A stretch of DNA of 64,000 bases. Origin: Pantoea sp. Mb-10. GTDB lineage: Bacteria > Pseudomonadota > Gammaproteobacteria > Enterobacterales > Enterobacteriaceae. This document shows, piece after piece, positions 29,519 to 40,669 of the stretch. The position numbers were made by a program, and so were the translations under genes. The notes beneath the pieces are model-generated. The model made no database searches and had not been told where the DNA came from. It saw nothing but the letters and a program-made list of their open reading frames with translations. The first letter of the stretch is position 1, and each line of letters starts with the position of its first letter. The DNA is taken from contig NZ_JAJSDX010000001.1 of the NCBI RefSeq assembly GCF_021272205.1, forward strand, positions 1 to 64,000. The letters are read 5' to 3'.

Positions 29519-29536
29519 CTGGAGCTCCGTCCGAAG

Positions 29537-29887
29537 TTAGTGAGCCAGCATCGGGCCCAGAGGCTTACCGCCGACCAGGTGCATATGGATGTGATACACT
29601 TCCTGCCCGCCATGCTTATTGCAGTTGACGATCAGGCGATACCCATCCTCCGCAATGCCTTCTTCACGCGCAATTTTTGCTGCTACCGTTATCATGCGGC
29701 CCAGCGCCTGCTCATGCGCTTCCTCTACGTCATTGGCCGTGGGGATCACCACGTTAGGCACAATCAGAATGTGCGTTGGCGCTTTCGGGGCGATGTCGCG
29801 GAAGGCAGTCACCAGCTCATCCTGATAAACCACGTCGGCGGGAATTTCGCGACGAATGATCTTACTGAAAAGGGTTTCTTCAGCCAT
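29537..29887 (-). CDS. hinT: Purine nucleoside phosphoramidase HinT
   Basis: HIT-family hydrolase of adenosine phosphoramidates. The histidine triad HIHMHLV places the catalytic His at residue 101. Length 116. First gene of the run hinT-ycfL-lpoB-thiK-nagZ. Confidence 0.97.
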   Translation of the reverse strand: MAEETLFSKIIRREIPADVVYQDELVTAFRDIAPKAPTHILIVPNVVIPTANDVEEAHEQALGRMITVAAKIAREEGIAEDGYRLIVNCNKHGGQEVYHIHMHLVGGKPLGPMLAH

Positions 29888-30213
29888 GGGGCATTTCCTT
29901 AAACAGGGAGTTTAATCAGGCAGTATGCGTGAGAAATTCTCTTTCTTTCAACCTCGACGCCACTTTTCTTATGCTGACCGGCTGCCTTAGCAGCAGTTTG
30001 GTTTCCGCTAGCCACGTGATTACCCATCGGCACTCCCGGACGCAAAAAGGAAACGCCGTATCATAAACGCGATTTTCCCCGCTTTTCTTTCTTTGCAGGC
30101 CGGATGAGGTCGATCCCGCGCCGGACGCAACGGTTTTGTGCCGCACGGATCGCTTCTGTCTGTAGATAAAAAAAAACCCCTCAACGAGGGGTTTTTTAAC
30201 GATTCACAGAGAG
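29888..30213. other. hinT / ptsG intergenic region
   Basis: 326 bp with the ptsG terminator and presumably the hinT promoter. In E. coli fhuE occupies this place; nothing of it is seen. A 76-codon open frame at 29916-30146 resembles no family. Confidence 0.6.
30168..30197. terminator. ptsG terminator
   Basis: ACCCC-TCAACGA-GGGGT stem-loop flanked by a nine-A run and six T, 16 bp past ptsG. Confidence 0.92.
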
Positions 30214-31647
30214 TTACAGACTGCGAATGTAGTCGTCCATTTCGGTTTTCAGGTTATCCGATTTGGTGCCAAAGATAGCCTGAACACCCGAGCCTGCTAC
30301 TACCACGCCGCGAGCGCCGAGGTTTTTCAGCTCGGTCTGATCGACCTTCGCGACGTCTGCCACGCTCACGCGCAGGCGCGTAATACAGGCGTCGAGGTTG
30401 GTGATGTTCTCTTTACCGCCAAAGGCGCTCACCAGTTTGCCCGCCATTTCGCTGCCGGTCGCGCTGCTCTGCTCGGTAGCCGTATCTTCACGGCCCGGCG
30501 TTTTCAGGTTCAGCTTAGCAATCAGTACGCGGAACACGGTGTAATAAATCAGGCCATAAATGATCCCTACGATGGGGAACAGCCAGATCTTACTGCTGTT
30601 GCCGCTCAGGACGATGAAGTCAATCAAACCGTGCGAGAAGCTGGTGCCATCGCGCATGCCCAACAGAATACAGATAGGGAACGCCAGGCCTGCCAGAATG
30701 GCGTGGATCACATACAGGATCGGGGCCACGAACATAAAGGAGAATTCGATCGGTTCGGTGATACCCGTCAGGAACGAGGTCAGCGCAGCGGAGATCATGA
30801 TGCCGCCCACTTTAGCGCGGTTTTCCGGCTTGGCAGAGTGCCAGATAGCAATTGCCGCGGCTGGCAGACCGTACATTTTGAACAGGAAGCCACCTGACAG
30901 CTTACCTGCCGTTGGGTCGCCCGCCATGTAGCGAGGAATATCGCCGTGGAACACCTGTCCTGCTGCGTTGGTGAATTCACCGATTTGCATCTGGAAAGGT
31001 ACGTTCCAGATATGATGCAGTCCAAACGGCACCAGTGCCCGCTCAATTACGCCGTAGATACCAAAGGCGACCACGGGGTTCTGATACGCAGCCCACTGTG
31101 AAAAGTCCTGAATTGCGGTACCCACTGGCGGCCAGATGAATGCCAGTACGACGCCGGTAAAGATCGCGGTCAGACCGGAGATAATCGGCACAAAACGCTT
31201 ACCTGCAAAGAAGCCAAGGTATTCAGGCAGCTTAATGCGATAAAAGCGATTAAACATATACGCGGCAATGGAACCGGCAATAATGCCACCCAACACGCCG
31301 GTATCCGCCAGGTGCTTGGCCTCTATTTCCGCTGCCGGCAAATGCAGCACCAGGGGGGCGACCACCGCCAGCGTTTTCACCATAATGCCGTAGGCCACCA
31401 CGGCCGCCAACGCAGACACGCCGTCATTATTGGTGAAACCCAACGCCACGCCAATGGCGAAAATCAGCGGCATGTTAGCGAATACCGATCCGCCCGCTTC
31501 GGCCATCACGTGTGAAACCACAGCAGGCAGCCAGCTGAAATTGGCTGAACCAACGCCTAATAAAATACCGGCAATCGGCAAAACCGATACCGGCAACATC
31601 AGCGATTTACCTACTTTTTGCAGGTTCGCAAATGCGTTCTTGAACAT
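30214..31647 (-). CDS. ptsG: PTS glucose-specific EIICB component
   Basis: Glucose uptake and phosphorylation in the inner membrane. The EIIC domain (about residues 1-385) starts [20 protein letters not shown] and contains the [12 protein letters not shown] motif. The EIIB domain carries the phospho-accepting Cys in [21 protein letters not shown] 31647 gives 477 residues, identical in length to E. coli, with AGGAG in front. The frame is open far upstream, but that extension has no family match. A conserved SgrS target overlaps the ribosome site, and an Mlc-like operator lies upstream. Confidence 0.98.
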   Translation of the reverse strand: MFKNAFANLQKVGKSLMLPVSVLPIAGILLGVGSANFSWLPAVVSHVMAEAGGSVFANMPLIFAIGVALGFTNNDGVSALAAVVAYGIMVKTLAVVAPLVLHLPAAEIEAKHLADTGVLGGIIAGSIAAYMFNRFYRIKLPEYLGFFAGKRFVPIISGLTAIFTGVVLAFIWPPVGTAIQDFSQWAAYQNPVVAFGIYGVIERALVPFGLHHIWNVPFQMQIGEFTNAAGQVFHGDIPRYMAGDPTAGKLSGGFLFKMYGLPAAAIAIWHSAKPENRAKVGGIMISAALTSFLTGITEPIEFSFMFVAPILYVIHAILAGLAFPICILLGMRDGTSFSHGLIDFIVLSGNSSKIWLFPIVGIIYGLIYYTVFRVLIAKLNLKTPGREDTATEQSSATGSEMAGKLVSAFGGKENITNLDACITRLRVSVADVAKVDQTELKNLGARGVVVAGSGVQAIFGTKSDNLKTEMDDYIRSL

Positions 31648-31651
31648 AAAA

Positions 31652-31668
31652 GCTCCTGAGTATGAGTG
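31652..31668 (-). promoter_or_regulatory. Conserved SgrS sRNA target in the ptsG leader
   Basis: The leader reads CACTCATACTCAGGAGC just before the start codon. This matches the E. coli ptsG segment paired by SgrS (CATACTCAGGAGC core). It implies post-transcriptional repression under sugar-phosphate stress; sgrS itself is outside the window. Confidence 0.7.
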
Positions 31669-31737
31669 CAGTTTTTTTGCGCGATGCGCATGGCAAAGGG
31701 GGAGGACCTTTACCGGGATGACGCTGAGCGCCTTTTG

Positions 31738-31762
31738 ATTTATTACGAAGGGTAAAATAAAT
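31738..31762 (-). promoter_or_regulatory. Candidate Mlc operator of ptsG
   Basis: Minus strand ATTTATTTTAC-CCTTC-GTAATAAAT: an inverted AT-rich repeat resembling the ptsG Mlc site, 91 bp upstream of the start codon. Assignment is by similarity to the E. coli site. Confidence 0.55.
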
Positions 31763-31854
31763 AGCGTTTTTTTAACTTGACGGCCATCACGTTTCACTAA
31801 GGATCCGCACCGTTTTTCAGTGATTTCTGGCGTGCCTGCGCAGATAAGCGCCAT

Positions 31855-31892
31855 AAAAAATGGCCTGCGGGCGGGTATAGCGCCTGCAGGCC
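31855..31892 (-). terminator. tatD terminator
   Basis: GGCCTGC / GCAGGCC stem with extra inner GC pairs, followed on the minus strand by six T. It ends the holB-side operon. Confidence 0.8.
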
Positions 31893-31930
31893 GGGTTAAA
31901 GATTTATTACAACCTATGAAATAAAAGGCG

Positions 31931-32722
31931 TTACCCGCCGAGGCGCTCCATCGGCACCTTGAAGAGGCGCGAGAAGTTGGCGGTTGTTGCGGCCGCAAGC
32001 GTAGCCAGATCAACCCCTTTGACTACCGCCATGTACTCCGCGACATCGCGGGTGAAAGCCGGCTGATTCTCTTTGCCACGGTGGGGTACCGGTGCCAAAT
32101 AGGGTGAGTCCGTTTCTACCAGAATCCGATCCAGTGGAACGTAGCGGGCTGCCTCACGGATCTGCTCGGCGTTACGAAACGTCACAATACCGGAGAAAGA
32201 GATATAAAAGCCGAGATCCAGCAGCTTGGCCGCTGTCTCTTTGTCTTCGGTGAAGCAGTGCAGCACGCCGCCACATTTCTCTACCTGCTCTTCACGCAGA
32301 ATGGCAAGCGTATCTTCACGCGCGTCGCGCGTATGCACAATGATCGGCTTATTGAGCGCAATCCCGGTGCGAATATGTTCGCGGAATGATGCCTGTTGCT
32401 GGGCCTTGGTTTCCTGCTGATAAAAATAATCCAGTCCGGTCTCTCCCAGCGCAATGACCTGCTCTTCTGCAGCCAGGCGGCGAAACTCTTCGACATCGTA
32501 AGGGGTTTCTTGATTCAGCGGATGTACGCCGCAGGCCAGCGCGATATTCGGGCGAGCGCCTACCAACTGTTTGATTTTGTAGTAATCCGGCAGCGTGGTG
32601 GCAATCGCCAGCATAAACTTCACGTCGCGCGCCGCGGCTTTCGCGATCACGTCGTCCAGATCGCGGTGCTGTTTTTCGTAATCAAGGCCATCAAGATGAC
32701 AGTGCGAATCGACAATAAACAT
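31931..32722 (-). CDS. ycfH: TatD-family metal-dependent hydrolase (YcfH)
   Basis: A 263-residue TIM-barrel nuclease-like hydrolase. Metal ligands: VDSHCHLDG at the start, [29 protein letters not shown] and [18 protein letters not shown]. In E. coli it also lies downstream of holB. Its exact substrate is not established. The gap to holB is 18 bp. Confidence 0.95.
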   Translation of the reverse strand: MFIVDSHCHLDGLDYEKQHRDLDDVIAKAAARDVKFMLAIATTLPDYYKIKQLVGARPNIALACGVHPLNQETPYDVEEFRRLAAEEQVIALGETGLDYFYQQETKAQQQASFREHIRTGIALNKPIIVHTRDAREDTLAILREEQVEKCGGVLHCFTEDKETAAKLLDLGFYISFSGIVTFRNAEQIREAARYVPLDRILVETDSPYLAPVPHRGKENQPAFTRDVAEYMAVVKGVDLATLAAATTANFSRLFKVPMERLGG

Positions 32723-32740
32723 AGGTTTCTCTTTTCTCGC

Positions 32741-33730
32741 TTAATCGACCGCGGCCGGGGACAGCAGACGCCCCCACATCAGCAGACGGTCGGTCAGGAT
32801 AAGTTCTCGGTTTAGCGCGGCCACGTGCAGCAGCTGCGCGCGACACGCCATCCAGAGCTGCACGCTGGCATGCAGCGCACTGCCGTTAAGCTGCTGCGCG
32901 AGCTGGGCGACAACTTCGGGCCGATCGCTGTTTGTCAGCCATTGACCTGCTCCCTGCTGGAGCTTCATGGCGTCGACCAATAGCGCAATGAGCCAGCTCA
33001 GGCGCTCAGCCGCGTTATCGTTGTTCAGGACGGGCAGCAGTTGCAGGATATCCGTGCCAAGAGCGCGGTTAAGGGCTTCACACAGCGCGTCACGCGTTTG
33101 CCAGCGTGTGGGGTCGAGCAGTGCCAGCGCCGCGCCGGGCGCGCCATTGCACAGGCGCAACGCCGTACGCAGCACGGCATCGGGCTGCGTGACCTGATGC
33201 TGCAGCCAGCTTACCCCTTGCGTTTCATCCGGCGGCGGCAGGTGCCACGTCATGCAGCGGCTACGCAACGTCGCCAATAACTGCGACGGTTCGCGCGCGC
33301 TCAGGAAAAACCAGCAGTTTGCGGGCGGCTCTTCCAGCGTTTTCAACAGTGCGTTGGCGGCAGCTTCGGTGAGCTGCGCTGCATCAGGCAGCCAGACAAT
33401 TTTTGCCCCCCCCTGCTGAGCAAAGTGGTAAAGCTTTTCGGTCACGTCGCGCACCGCGTCGATTCCTAGCGAAACTTTGCCTTTCTCGGCCTCCAGGCGG
33501 TACCAGTCTGGGTGCGTGTGGGCCTGCATCAGTTGACAGCCATGGCAGTGACCGCAGCTTTTCAAGCCATCCGGTTTCTGACACATCAGCCAGCGGCTTA
33601 CCCCCCAGATCAGCGCCTCATCGCCCATGCCATCAATAGCGTGAACCAGCAGGGCATGATGCGCCTGCTGTTGCTGATGACGGGCGATAATATTGCGATA
33701 GGGCTGATTCAGCCACGGATACCACTTCAT
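32741..33730 (-). CDS. holB: DNA polymerase III subunit delta'
   Basis: Clamp-loader subunit of the replicative polymerase. It shows the zinc module [18 protein letters not shown], the AAA+ segment [20 protein letters not shown] and [11 protein letters not shown]. Length 329 (E. coli 334). It overlaps the tmk stop by 4 bp (ATGA type), indicating coupling. Confidence 0.96.
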   Translation of the reverse strand: MKWYPWLNQPYRNIIARHQQQQAHHALLVHAIDGMGDEALIWGVSRWLMCQKPDGLKSCGHCHGCQLMQAHTHPDWYRLEAEKGKVSLGIDAVRDVTEKLYHFAQQGGAKIVWLPDAAQLTEAAANALLKTLEEPPANCWFFLSAREPSQLLATLRSRCMTWHLPPPDETQGVSWLQHQVTQPDAVLRTALRLCNGAPGAALALLDPTRWQTRDALCEALNRALGTDILQLLPVLNNDNAAERLSWLIALLVDAMKLQQGAGQWLTNSDRPEVVAQLAQQLNGSALHASVQLWMACRAQLLHVAALNRELILTDRLLMWGRLLSPAAVD

Positions 33731-34362
33731 TGGGTTTGACCAGCCAGCCAGGCGTAGACAGCCGTTTTTAGGGATGCTGTTACGTCATCCAGCGCCTGCG
33801 TCGCGTCAATCACAAGAGTGTGAGGATCGGCGGCGGCCAACGTCAGATAACGCTCGCGCGTGCGCTCAAAGAAGCGCAGCGACTCCTGCTCAATGCGGTC
33901 AAGCGCACCGCGCGCACGGGCGCGCGCCAAACCCACTTCGGGCGTCACATCCAAATACAGCGTCAGATCCGGGCGAAAATCGCCCAGCACGGTATCGCGT
34001 AAGGTGGTCATCAGCTGCATGTCCATTCCGCGGCCGCCACCCTGATAAGCTTGTGACGAGAGATCGTGACGATCGCCAATGACCCAAGCGCCGCGCGCGA
34101 GCGCCGGTTTAATGACATTGTCCACCAGCTGAACGCGTGCGGCATACAGCATCAGCAGTTCCGCTTTATCGGTTATCTGCTCTCCTTCGATGCCTTGCTT
34201 GATTAACTCGCGCAATTTCTCAGCCAACGGGGTGCCGCCGGGCTCACGGGTGAAGACCACCTCATGGATGCCCTGCTCACGCAGCACCGCAACGACCGCG
34301 TCCCGCGCTGTCGTTTTGCCCGCCCCTTCCAGGCCCTCGATGACAATAAACTTACTGTTCAT
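33727..34362 (-). CDS. tmk: Thymidylate kinase
   Basis: Phosphorylates dTMP to dTDP. P-loop [10 protein letters not shown] (from residue 9), [15 protein letters not shown] and the LID region with [18 protein letters not shown] 34362 gives 211 residues (E. coli 213); the frame is open further upstream but without family match. It overlaps the mltG 3' end by 11 bp. Confidence 0.97.
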   Translation of the reverse strand: MNSKFIVIEGLEGAGKTTARDAVVAVLREQGIHEVVFTREPGGTPLAEKLRELIKQGIEGEQITDKAELLMLYAARVQLVDNVIKPALARGAWVIGDRHDLSSQAYQGGGRGMDMQLMTTLRDTVLGDFRPDLTLYLDVTPEVGLARARARGALDRIEQESLRFFERTRERYLTLAAADPHTLVIDATQALDDVTASLKTAVYAWLAGQTQ

Positions 34363-35371
34363 TTTTATCCTTAATAGCCTGCCGGTATGCCTGAACCGCC
34401 TTATTGTGACTGGCAAGGTTAGTGGTAAAGGTATGGCCACCTTTGCCGTCGGCAACGAAATAGAGGAAATTGCTTTTTTCCGGGTGCGCGGCGGCTTCCA
34501 GCGACGCCCGGCCGGGCATGGCGATCGGGCCCGGTGGCAGTCCACTGATGGTATAGGTATTGTACGGGGTAGGTGTTTCCAGATCGCGCCGCGTCAATGT
34601 CCCGCTATAGGCGTCACCCATACCATAAATTACCGTGGGATCGGTTTGCAATTTCATCCCGGTGCGCAAGCGATTAATGAAAACGGAGGCCACGCGCGCG
34701 CGCTCTTCGCTCACGCCGGTCTCTTTTTCGATGATCGAGGCCATCGTGACCATTTCCTGCTTGTTTTTATAAGGCAGATCGGGCGTTCGTTCCTGCCAGA
34801 GTCGATCGACCAGCTTCTCCATTCGCGCATGCGCACGCTCAAGCAGCGCCACATCGGACGTATTCGCCGTGTACAAATAGGTATCAGGATAGAACGCGCC
34901 TTCAAGCTGATTCGCGTCGAGCTTCATCGCCGTGGCCAGCGTCGGCAACGTATCATCGCTGAGCGTGTGTTTGATGTAAGGTGCTTTGCGCAATTCCGCC
35001 AGCCACTCTTGCAGGCGCAGCCCCTCCACAAGACGCAGCGGAAATTGCGCTTCCTTCCCACTTGCCAGCAGCTGTAACAGCTGGCGTACCGTCATGCCCG
35101 TCTCCAGCCGATAAGTCCCCGCTTTGAACTTGGCCAAATCAGGTTCGAGCTTGAGTAGCGGGCCAAACCAGAAGGTTTTTGGAATGATATGCTGGCTTTC
35201 TAACTGCGCTTCCAGTACCACGCGCCCACTGCCGGCAGGCAGCGTGTAAATCGTTTCCTGGCTGATGGTCAAAGGCGTATCGGCTAAACGTTCAATCTGC
35301 CAATAGCTAAAGGCTGCCGCAAGGCCAGCGATCGCCACGGTGCTGGCGATAATCTTTTTCATTCGAGTCAT
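34352..35371 (-). CDS. mltG: Endolytic murein transglycosylase MltG
   Basis: Inner-membrane enzyme that cuts nascent glycan strands. One N-terminal TM (about residues 5-24), a LysM-like subdomain, then the YceG core with the catalytic Glu in [13 protein letters not shown] and [16 protein letters not shown] 35371 overlaps the pabC stop as ATGA and gives 339 residues (E. coli 340); ATG 35362 is an alternative. Confidence 0.95.
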   Translation of the reverse strand: MTRMKKIIASTVAIAGLAAAFSYWQIERLADTPLTISQETIYTLPAGSGRVVLEAQLESQHIIPKTFWFGPLLKLEPDLAKFKAGTYRLETGMTVRQLLQLLASGKEAQFPLRLVEGLRLQEWLAELRKAPYIKHTLSDDTLPTLATAMKLDANQLEGAFYPDTYLYTANTSDVALLERAHARMEKLVDRLWQERTPDLPYKNKQEMVTMASIIEKETGVSEERARVASVFINRLRTGMKLQTDPTVIYGMGDAYSGTLTRRDLETPTPYNTYTISGLPPGPIAMPGRASLEAAAHPEKSNFLYFVADGKGGHTFTTNLASHNKAVQAYRQAIKDKNEQ

Positions 35372-36177
35372 GATGCTTCCATCGTTTGGCAACTGGCGAG
35401 CAGCTGCTGATACAGCGTGCGGGCGGTAAAGGCCACCTCATCAATGTATTTTACGGGCAGAACCGGCATCAGTGCATTACAGATCACCACTTCATCGGCG
35501 CCAAGTAGCGCGTCCCGCCCGATGGCTTTCACCTCACAAGCGTGGCCGTTTGCGGCCAACTGCGCCATCAGATAACGACGCATAATGCCGTCAACGCCAG
35601 CCTGGTCAACCGGCGGCGTGTAAATGTTTGTTCCAACGCGCCAAAACAAATTGGCCGCACAGCATTCCACTACGGTCCCGGCAGTGTCAAGCACCAGCGC
35701 TTCGTCTGCCTCACACTGATCAAGCTGCTGTCTTATCAGTACCTGCTCCAGCCGATTAAGATGTTTAATTCCCGCCAGTAGCGGATTCCGGGCTAAGCGA
35801 ACGTCGCTTGTGATCAGGCGAACGCCGTCACCCAGCGTCGCGTAATGGTGCGGCCAAGGCGACAGTGAAATGATGCGCGTTGGTGTACTGCAGCCCGCGC
35901 GGCTGTAACCCCGTCCGCCGGGACCGGGGGTGAGAATAACTTTAAGAACCGCCTGAGGCTGATCCGCTGCCGCGTGGCGCATCTCATCGGCAAGCTGCAC
36001 CCTATCAGGCTCCGGCAAATACAAGCGCGCGCATCCTTCTCTAAGGCGCTGGAGGTGCGCATCCAGCAGCTGGATTTTTCCTGCAATCACGGCGGCCGTG
36101 GTAAAACAGCCGTCACCAAACTGCACGGCGCGATCGCGCGCAGAGAGCATTGATTCCGGGTGCCCATTAATCCACAT
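35368..36177 (-). CDS. pabC: Aminodeoxychorismate lyase
   Basis: PLP enzyme that releases 4-aminobenzoate for folate synthesis. The PLP lysine lies in [26 protein letters not shown] and [18 protein letters not shown] are class IV aminotransferase motifs. 269 residues, as in E. coli. It lies between fabF and mltG, with a terminator before it. Confidence 0.95.
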   Translation of the reverse strand: MWINGHPESMLSARDRAVQFGDGCFTTAAVIAGKIQLLDAHLQRLREGCARLYLPEPDRVQLADEMRHAAADQPQAVLKVILTPGPGGRGYSRAGCSTPTRIISLSPWPHHYATLGDGVRLITSDVRLARNPLLAGIKHLNRLEQVLIRQQLDQCEADEALVLDTAGTVVECCAANLFWRVGTNIYTPPVDQAGVDGIMRRYLMAQLAANGHACEVKAIGRDALLGADEVVICNALMPVLPVKYIDEVAFTARTLYQQLLASCQTMEAS

Positions 36178-36257
36178 GCGTTATTCTCCTGGCGAAGATG
36201 TCTGCTTGATGTCGCATCGACGCGGGTAAACCTTTACGCCGCAGCGCGATAAAATAC

Positions 36258-36281
36258 AAAAAAGGCCCGCTAAGCGGGCCT
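36258..36281 (-). terminator. fabF terminator
   Basis: AGGCCCGC / GCGGGCCT stem-loop followed on the minus strand by a T-run, in the fabF-pabC gap. Confidence 0.85.
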
Positions 36282-36302
36282 CGATTTGATGGGATGTGCC
36301 GT

Positions 36303-37544
36303 TTACACCTTGCGGAAGATAAGCGACCCGTTAGTGCCGCCAAATCCAAAGGAGTTACACAGCGTGTACTCCAGCCCGCTGACTTGACGCGCCGTATGGG
36401 GCACGAAATCCAGATCGCACCCTTCATCCGGGTTATCAAGGTTGATGGTCGGCGGTACAGCCTGATCGCGCAGTGCCAGAATCGAATAAATCGCTTCTAC
36501 CGCACCCGCCGCGCCGAGCAAATGGCCAGTCATCGACTTGGTCGAGCTCACCATCACGCTGTGCGCGGAGGCCCCAAATACCGATTTCACTGCCTGTGCT
36601 TCCGCTTTGTCACCCGCCGGCGTTGATGTGCCGTGCGCATTGACATAACCGATCTGCTCAGCGTTAAGCTGGGCATCACGCAGTGCATTCACCATCGCCG
36701 CCGCAGCACCAGAACCATCTTCAGGCGGAGACGTCATGTGATAGGCGTCGCTGCTCATGCCGAAACCAACGATTTCTGCATAAATTTTCGCGCCGCGCTT
36801 TTTCGCATGCTCGTACTCTTCCAGCATGATGATGCCCGCACCGTCACCCAACACAAAACCATCACGGTCTTTGTCCCATGGACGGCTTGCAGCCTGAGGA
36901 TTTTCGTTGCGCGTTGACAGCGCACGTGCAGCGCCGAATCCACCTACGCCCAGTGGCGTACTGGCTTTTTCAGCACCGCCCGCCAGCATCGCGTCGGCAT
37001 CATTGTACGCAATGATACGCGCCGCATGGCCGATGTTGTGCACGCCAGATGTACAGGCGGTGGCAATCGAAATGCTTGGACCTTTCAGGCCGTACATGAT
37101 CGTTAAATGTCCCGCGACCATATTAACAATGGTAGACGGTACGAAGAACGGGCTGATTTTTCGTGGGCCACCGCTGACCAAGGCGCTGTGGTTGTCTTCG
37201 ATCAACCCTAGTCCACCGATGCCAGAACCAATAGCTGCACCAATTCGACCGGCATTTTCATCGGTTACGACCAGACCGGAGTCCGCCATAGCTTGAATAC
37301 CAGCCACAACGCCGTACTGGATAAAATCATCCATCTTGCGCTGATCTTTGCGAGAGATATATTCATCGCAATTGAAATCTTTTACTAAGCCAGCAAAACG
37401 CGTTGCGTAGGCACTAGTATCAAAATGGTCGATCAGGTTAATGCCGCTCTGACCGGCAAGGAGAGCACTCCAGGTAGACTCTACGGTATTGCCGACAGGA
37501 GACAACATGCCAAGACCGGTCACAACTACACGACGCTTAGACAC
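36303..37544 (-). CDS. fabF: 3-oxoacyl-ACP synthase II
   Basis: Elongates fatty acids, including the temperature-regulated C16:1 to C18:1 step. The catalytic triad is visible: Cys164 in TACTSGVHN, His in [12 protein letters not shown] and His in [16 protein letters not shown] 37544 with TGGAGG upstream gives 413 residues (SKRRVVVTG start), the same as E. coli. The longer frame to 37589 is not supported. Confidence 0.97.
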   Translation of the reverse strand: MSKRRVVVTGLGMLSPVGNTVESTWSALLAGQSGINLIDHFDTSAYATRFAGLVKDFNCDEYISRKDQRKMDDFIQYGVVAGIQAMADSGLVVTDENAGRIGAAIGSGIGGLGLIEDNHSALVSGGPRKISPFFVPSTIVNMVAGHLTIMYGLKGPSISIATACTSGVHNIGHAARIIAYNDADAMLAGGAEKASTPLGVGGFGAARALSTRNENPQAASRPWDKDRDGFVLGDGAGIIMLEEYEHAKKRGAKIYAEIVGFGMSSDAYHMTSPPEDGSGAAAAMVNALRDAQLNAEQIGYVNAHGTSTPAGDKAEAQAVKSVFGASAHSVMVSSTKSMTGHLLGAAGAVEAIYSILALRDQAVPPTINLDNPDEGCDLDFVPHTARQVSGLEYTLCNSFGFGGTNGSLIFRKV

Positions 37545-37600
37545 GTTCTCGTCCTCCAGGGAGGGAAAAAATAACGCTATGTGGGGCAAAAATAAAACTC

Positions 37601-37620
37601 AGGCGGTCAATTGACCGCCT
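37601..37620 (-). terminator. Attenuator/terminator between acpP and fabF
   Basis: A perfect 20-bp palindrome AGGCGGTCAATTGACCGCCT, followed on the minus strand by GAGTTTTATTTTT. It lies 11 bp past the acpP stop. It would keep acpP mRNA much more abundant than fabF. Confidence 0.8.
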
Positions 37621-37631
37621 GAAGATATTCA

Positions 37632-37868
37632 TTAGCCTTGATGGCTAGTGATGTAGTCGATCGCTGCCTGAACGGTAGTGATTTTCTCAGCTTCTTCGTC
37701 TGGAATTTCAGTATCAAACTCTTCTTCCAGAGCCATTACCAGCTCAACGGTGTCAAGAGAATCTGCACCCAGGTCTTCCACGAAAGAAGCAGTGTTAACA
37801 ACTTCTTCTTCTTTAACGCCCAGCTGCTCAGCTACGATTTTCTTAACGCGTTGTTCGATATCGCTCAT
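37632..37868 (-). CDS. acpP: Acyl carrier protein
   Basis: Carrier of growing acyl chains. 78 residues, very acidic. The 4'-phosphopantetheine Ser lies in [16 protein letters not shown] (Ser37 with Met counted). Flanked by fabG and fabF as in E. coli. Confidence 0.99.
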   Translation of the reverse strand: MSDIEQRVKKIVAEQLGVKEEEVVNTASFVEDLGADSLDTVELVMALEEEFDTEIPDEEAEKITTVQAAIDYITSHQG

Positions 37869-38021
37869 ACTATTTAATTTCCTATCAAAACTCGCTTTCG
37901 CGATGGTTTTCGTAGTGTATAAAATGTTGAAAAAGATGCAACAAAATCCCGGCTGGTCGAACCACGATTTTGCGCTATTCTGCGGTCTTTACCGCAGATA
38001 ATGCAAATGTTTTCGTGATTA

Positions 38022-38756
38022 TCAGACCATGTACATTCCGCCGTTGACGTGCAGCGTTTCACCCGTAATGTAGGCTGCTTCGTCAGAGGCTAAGAATGCA
38101 ACAGCATTGGCAATTTCCTGCGGATCGCCTAAACGACCTGCCGGCACTTCTGCCAAAATGCCCGAGCGCTGATCTTCGTTCAGTGCACGCGTCATGTCCG
38201 TCTCAATGAAGCCCGGTGCCACGACGTTTACGGTAATGCCACGTGACGCAACTTCTCGCGCCAGTGATTTGCTAAAGCCAATCAAACCTGCTTTTGCTGC
38301 CGCATAGTTTGCCTGACCCGCGTTACCCATAGTTCCAACCACAGAACCGATGGTGATGATACGGCCCACACGCTTTTTCATCATTGCACGCATGACCGCC
38401 TTGGACAGGCGGAACACCGACGTCAGGTTGGTATCAAGGATATCCGCCCACTCGTCGTCTTTCATGCGCATCAACAGATTGTCGCGCGTAATGCCTGCAT
38501 TATTGACTAAAATATCCACTTCGCCAAATTCAGCGCGCACTTTTTCTAACACGCTCTCAATGGAACTGGCATCAGTGACATTCAGAACCAAGCCTTTGCC
38601 CTTATCGCCGAGGTAAGCGCTGATGGCTTCCGCACCGCTTTCGCTGGTCGCGGTTCCTACTACTTTGGCACCGCGCGCAACCAGCGTTTCCGCTATGGCG
38701 CGACCAATGCCGCGGCTTGCGCCCGTAACCAGCGCTACTTTACCGTCAAAGCTCAT
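38022..38756 (-). CDS. fabG: 3-oxoacyl-ACP reductase
   Basis: NADPH-dependent reduction of 3-ketoacyl-ACP. SDR motifs: TGASRGIGRAIAE, NNAGITRDN, active-site YAAAKAGLIGF. 244 residues, as in E. coli. Part of the fabH-fabD-fabG-acpP run. Confidence 0.98.
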   Translation of the reverse strand: MSFDGKVALVTGASRGIGRAIAETLVARGAKVVGTATSESGAEAISAYLGDKGKGLVLNVTDASSIESVLEKVRAEFGEVDILVNNAGITRDNLLMRMKDDEWADILDTNLTSVFRLSKAVMRAMMKKRVGRIITIGSVVGTMGNAGQANYAAAKAGLIGFSKSLAREVASRGITVNVVAPGFIETDMTRALNEDQRSGILAEVPAGRLGDPQEIANAVAFLASDEAAYITGETLHVNGGMYMV

Positions 38757-38766
38757 TTTTTTCCTC

Positions 38767-39699
38767 TCATTCCTGCGTAAGCGCAGCGCTCAGTGAAGCG
38801 GGGTCGTTCACGGCCGCTGCGGTCAGGCTATCAACAATGCGTTTTGTCAGACCGGTCAGGACTTTACCCGGACCCATCTCAAAAAGCTGCTCCACGTTTT
38901 GCGTGGCAATGTATTCAACGGCTTCTGTCCAGCGCACCGGGCTATAAAGTTGGCGAACCAGCGCGCTGCGAATTGCTGCGGCGTCGGTTTCGCATTTTAC
39001 ATCCACGTTGTTGACCACCGGTACGCGAGGCGCGCTGAAGGCCACGTTTTCCAACGCCAGCGCCAGCTTCTCAGCGGCCGGTTTCATCAGCGCGCAGTGA
39101 GACGGTACGCTGACAGGCAACGGAAGTGCGCGCTTGGCGCCAGCGGCTTTGCATGCAGCGCCCGCGCGCTCTACGGCTTCTTTGTTGCCCGCAATCACCA
39201 CCTGGCCTGGGGAATTGAAGTTCACCGGCGAAACAACCTGACCTTGAGCACTCTCTTCACAGGCTTTGCGGATGGATTCATCGTCCAGGCCAATAATTGC
39301 CTGCATCGCACCCGTGCCTTCCGGCACCGCTTCTTGCATCAGTTTGCCACGCAGTTCAACCAGTTTTACCGCATCAGCAAAGTCAATGACACCGGCACAC
39401 ACCAGCGCGGAATACTCGCCGAGGCTGTGGCCCGCCATCAGGGTGGGCTGCGGTCCCTGCTTGCTCTGCCAGACGCGGTACACCGCCACGGATGCCGCTA
39501 ACAGCGCGGGCTGGGTCTGCCAGGTTTTATTTAACTCTTCCGCCGGGCCCTGCTGCACCAGTTGCCATAAGTCGTAGCCTAAAGCCTCAGAGGCTTCGCG
39601 GAAGGTTGCCTCAACCTGCGGATTTTCCGCAGCAAGTTCCGCCAGCATGCCAAGGGTCTGCGATCCCTGTCCGGGGAAAACAAAAGCAAATTGCGTCAT
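38767..39699 (-). CDS. fabD: Malonyl CoA-ACP transacylase
   Basis: Loads malonate onto ACP. Catalytic Ser92 in AGHSLGEYSAL; the partner His is in VSVPSHCALM. GQGSQ oxyanion loop near residue 10. 310 residues (E. coli 309). Confidence 0.98.
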   Translation of the reverse strand: MTQFAFVFPGQGSQTLGMLAELAAENPQVEATFREASEALGYDLWQLVQQGPAEELNKTWQTQPALLAASVAVYRVWQSKQGPQPTLMAGHSLGEYSALVCAGVIDFADAVKLVELRGKLMQEAVPEGTGAMQAIIGLDDESIRKACEESAQGQVVSPVNFNSPGQVVIAGNKEAVERAGAACKAAGAKRALPLPVSVPSHCALMKPAAEKLALALENVAFSAPRVPVVNNVDVKCETDAAAIRSALVRQLYSPVRWTEAVEYIATQNVEQLFEMGPGKVLTGLTKRIVDSLTAAAVNDPASLSAALTQE

Positions 39700-39715
39700 C
39701 TTTCGTTCCTGTCAA

Positions 39716-40669
39716 TCAAAAGCGAACCAGTGCCGAACCCCAAGTGAAACCACCACCAAAGGCTTCCAGCAAAATCAGTTGTCCCGGTTTAATACGGCCA
39801 TCGCGTACCGCTTCGTCCAGCGCGCTCGGTACGGATGCAGCGGAAGTGTTACCGTGACGATCCAGCGTTACCACGACTTTCTCCATGCCCATGCCTAATT
39901 TTTTGGCGGTGGCACTGATGATGCGCAGGTTCGCCTGATGCGGCACCAGCCAGTCGAGTTCAGCGCGGTCAAGGTTGTTAGCCTCAAGCGTTTCGTCAAC
40001 GATATGTGCCAACTCGGTAACAGCAACTTTAAACACTTCGTTGCCTGCCATGGTCAAATACGCTGGCTCATCTTGGTTCGCGCGATCCTGGTAAGGCAGC
40101 GTCAGCAGTTTGCCGTAGCGACCATCCGCGTGGAGATGGGTAGACAAAATACCCGGCTCTTCGCTCTGGCCAAGCACCACAGCACCGGCTCCGTCACCAA
40201 ACAGAATAATGGTACCCCGATCGTTCGGATCCAGCGTGCGGGCGAGCACGTCTGCACCGATGACCAGCGCATGTTTGACCACGCCATTTTTGATGTATTG
40301 GTCAGCGACACTCAATGCGTAGGTAAAGCCGGCGCAGGCGGCGGCTAAATCGAACGCCGCACAGTCGTTGATTTCCAGCATCTGCTGAATCATGCAGGCT
40401 GAACTGGGGAAAGCGTGACTTGAAGAGGTCGTGGCCACGATGATCAGGCCGACGTCGCTGGCGGCGACGCCAGCCATCTCGAGCGCACGCTGTGCCGCCG
40501 TGAAACCCATGCTGGCAACGGTTTCTTCCGGTGCTGCAATGCGACGTTCACGGATGCCGGTACGGGTGACAATCCACTCGTCCGAAGTCTCCACCATTTT
40601 TTCCAGGTCCGCATTTGAGCGAACCTGTTCAGGCAAATAGCTGCCCGTACCGATAATTTTGGTAAACAT
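39716..40669 (-). CDS. fabH: 3-oxoacyl-ACP synthase III
   Basis: Starts fatty-acid synthesis by condensing acetyl-CoA with malonyl-ACP. Triad: Cys112 in [11 protein letters not shown], His in [11 protein letters not shown], Asn in [12 protein letters not shown]. 317 residues, as in E. coli. Its start directly abuts the plsX stop. Confidence 0.98.
   Translation of the reverse strand: MFTKIIGTGSYLPEQVRSNADLEKMVETSDEWIVTRTGIRERRIAAPEETVASMGFTAAQRALEMAGVAASDVGLIIVATTSSSHAFPSSACMIQQMLEINDCAAFDLAAACAGFTYALSVADQYIKNGVVKHALVIGADVLARTLDPNDRGTIILFGDGAGAVVLGQSEEPGILSTHLHADGRYGKLLTLPYQDRANQDEPAYLTMAGNEVFKVAVTELAHIVDETLEANNLDRAELDWLVPHQANLRIISATAKKLGMGMEKVVVTLDRHGNTSAASVPSALDEAVRDGRIKPGQLILLEAFGGGFTWGSALVRF

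Noticed and set aside
29916-30146. 76-codon frame between hinT and ptsG
   Set aside because: No recognisable family, no good ribosome site.
31648-32013. N-terminal extension of ptsG by 122 codons
   Set aside because: The extension overlaps the tatD stop and terminator region; the family start with ribosome site is at 31647.
34190-35077. 295-codon plus-strand frame
   Set aside because: Antisense to tmk and mltG; no family match.
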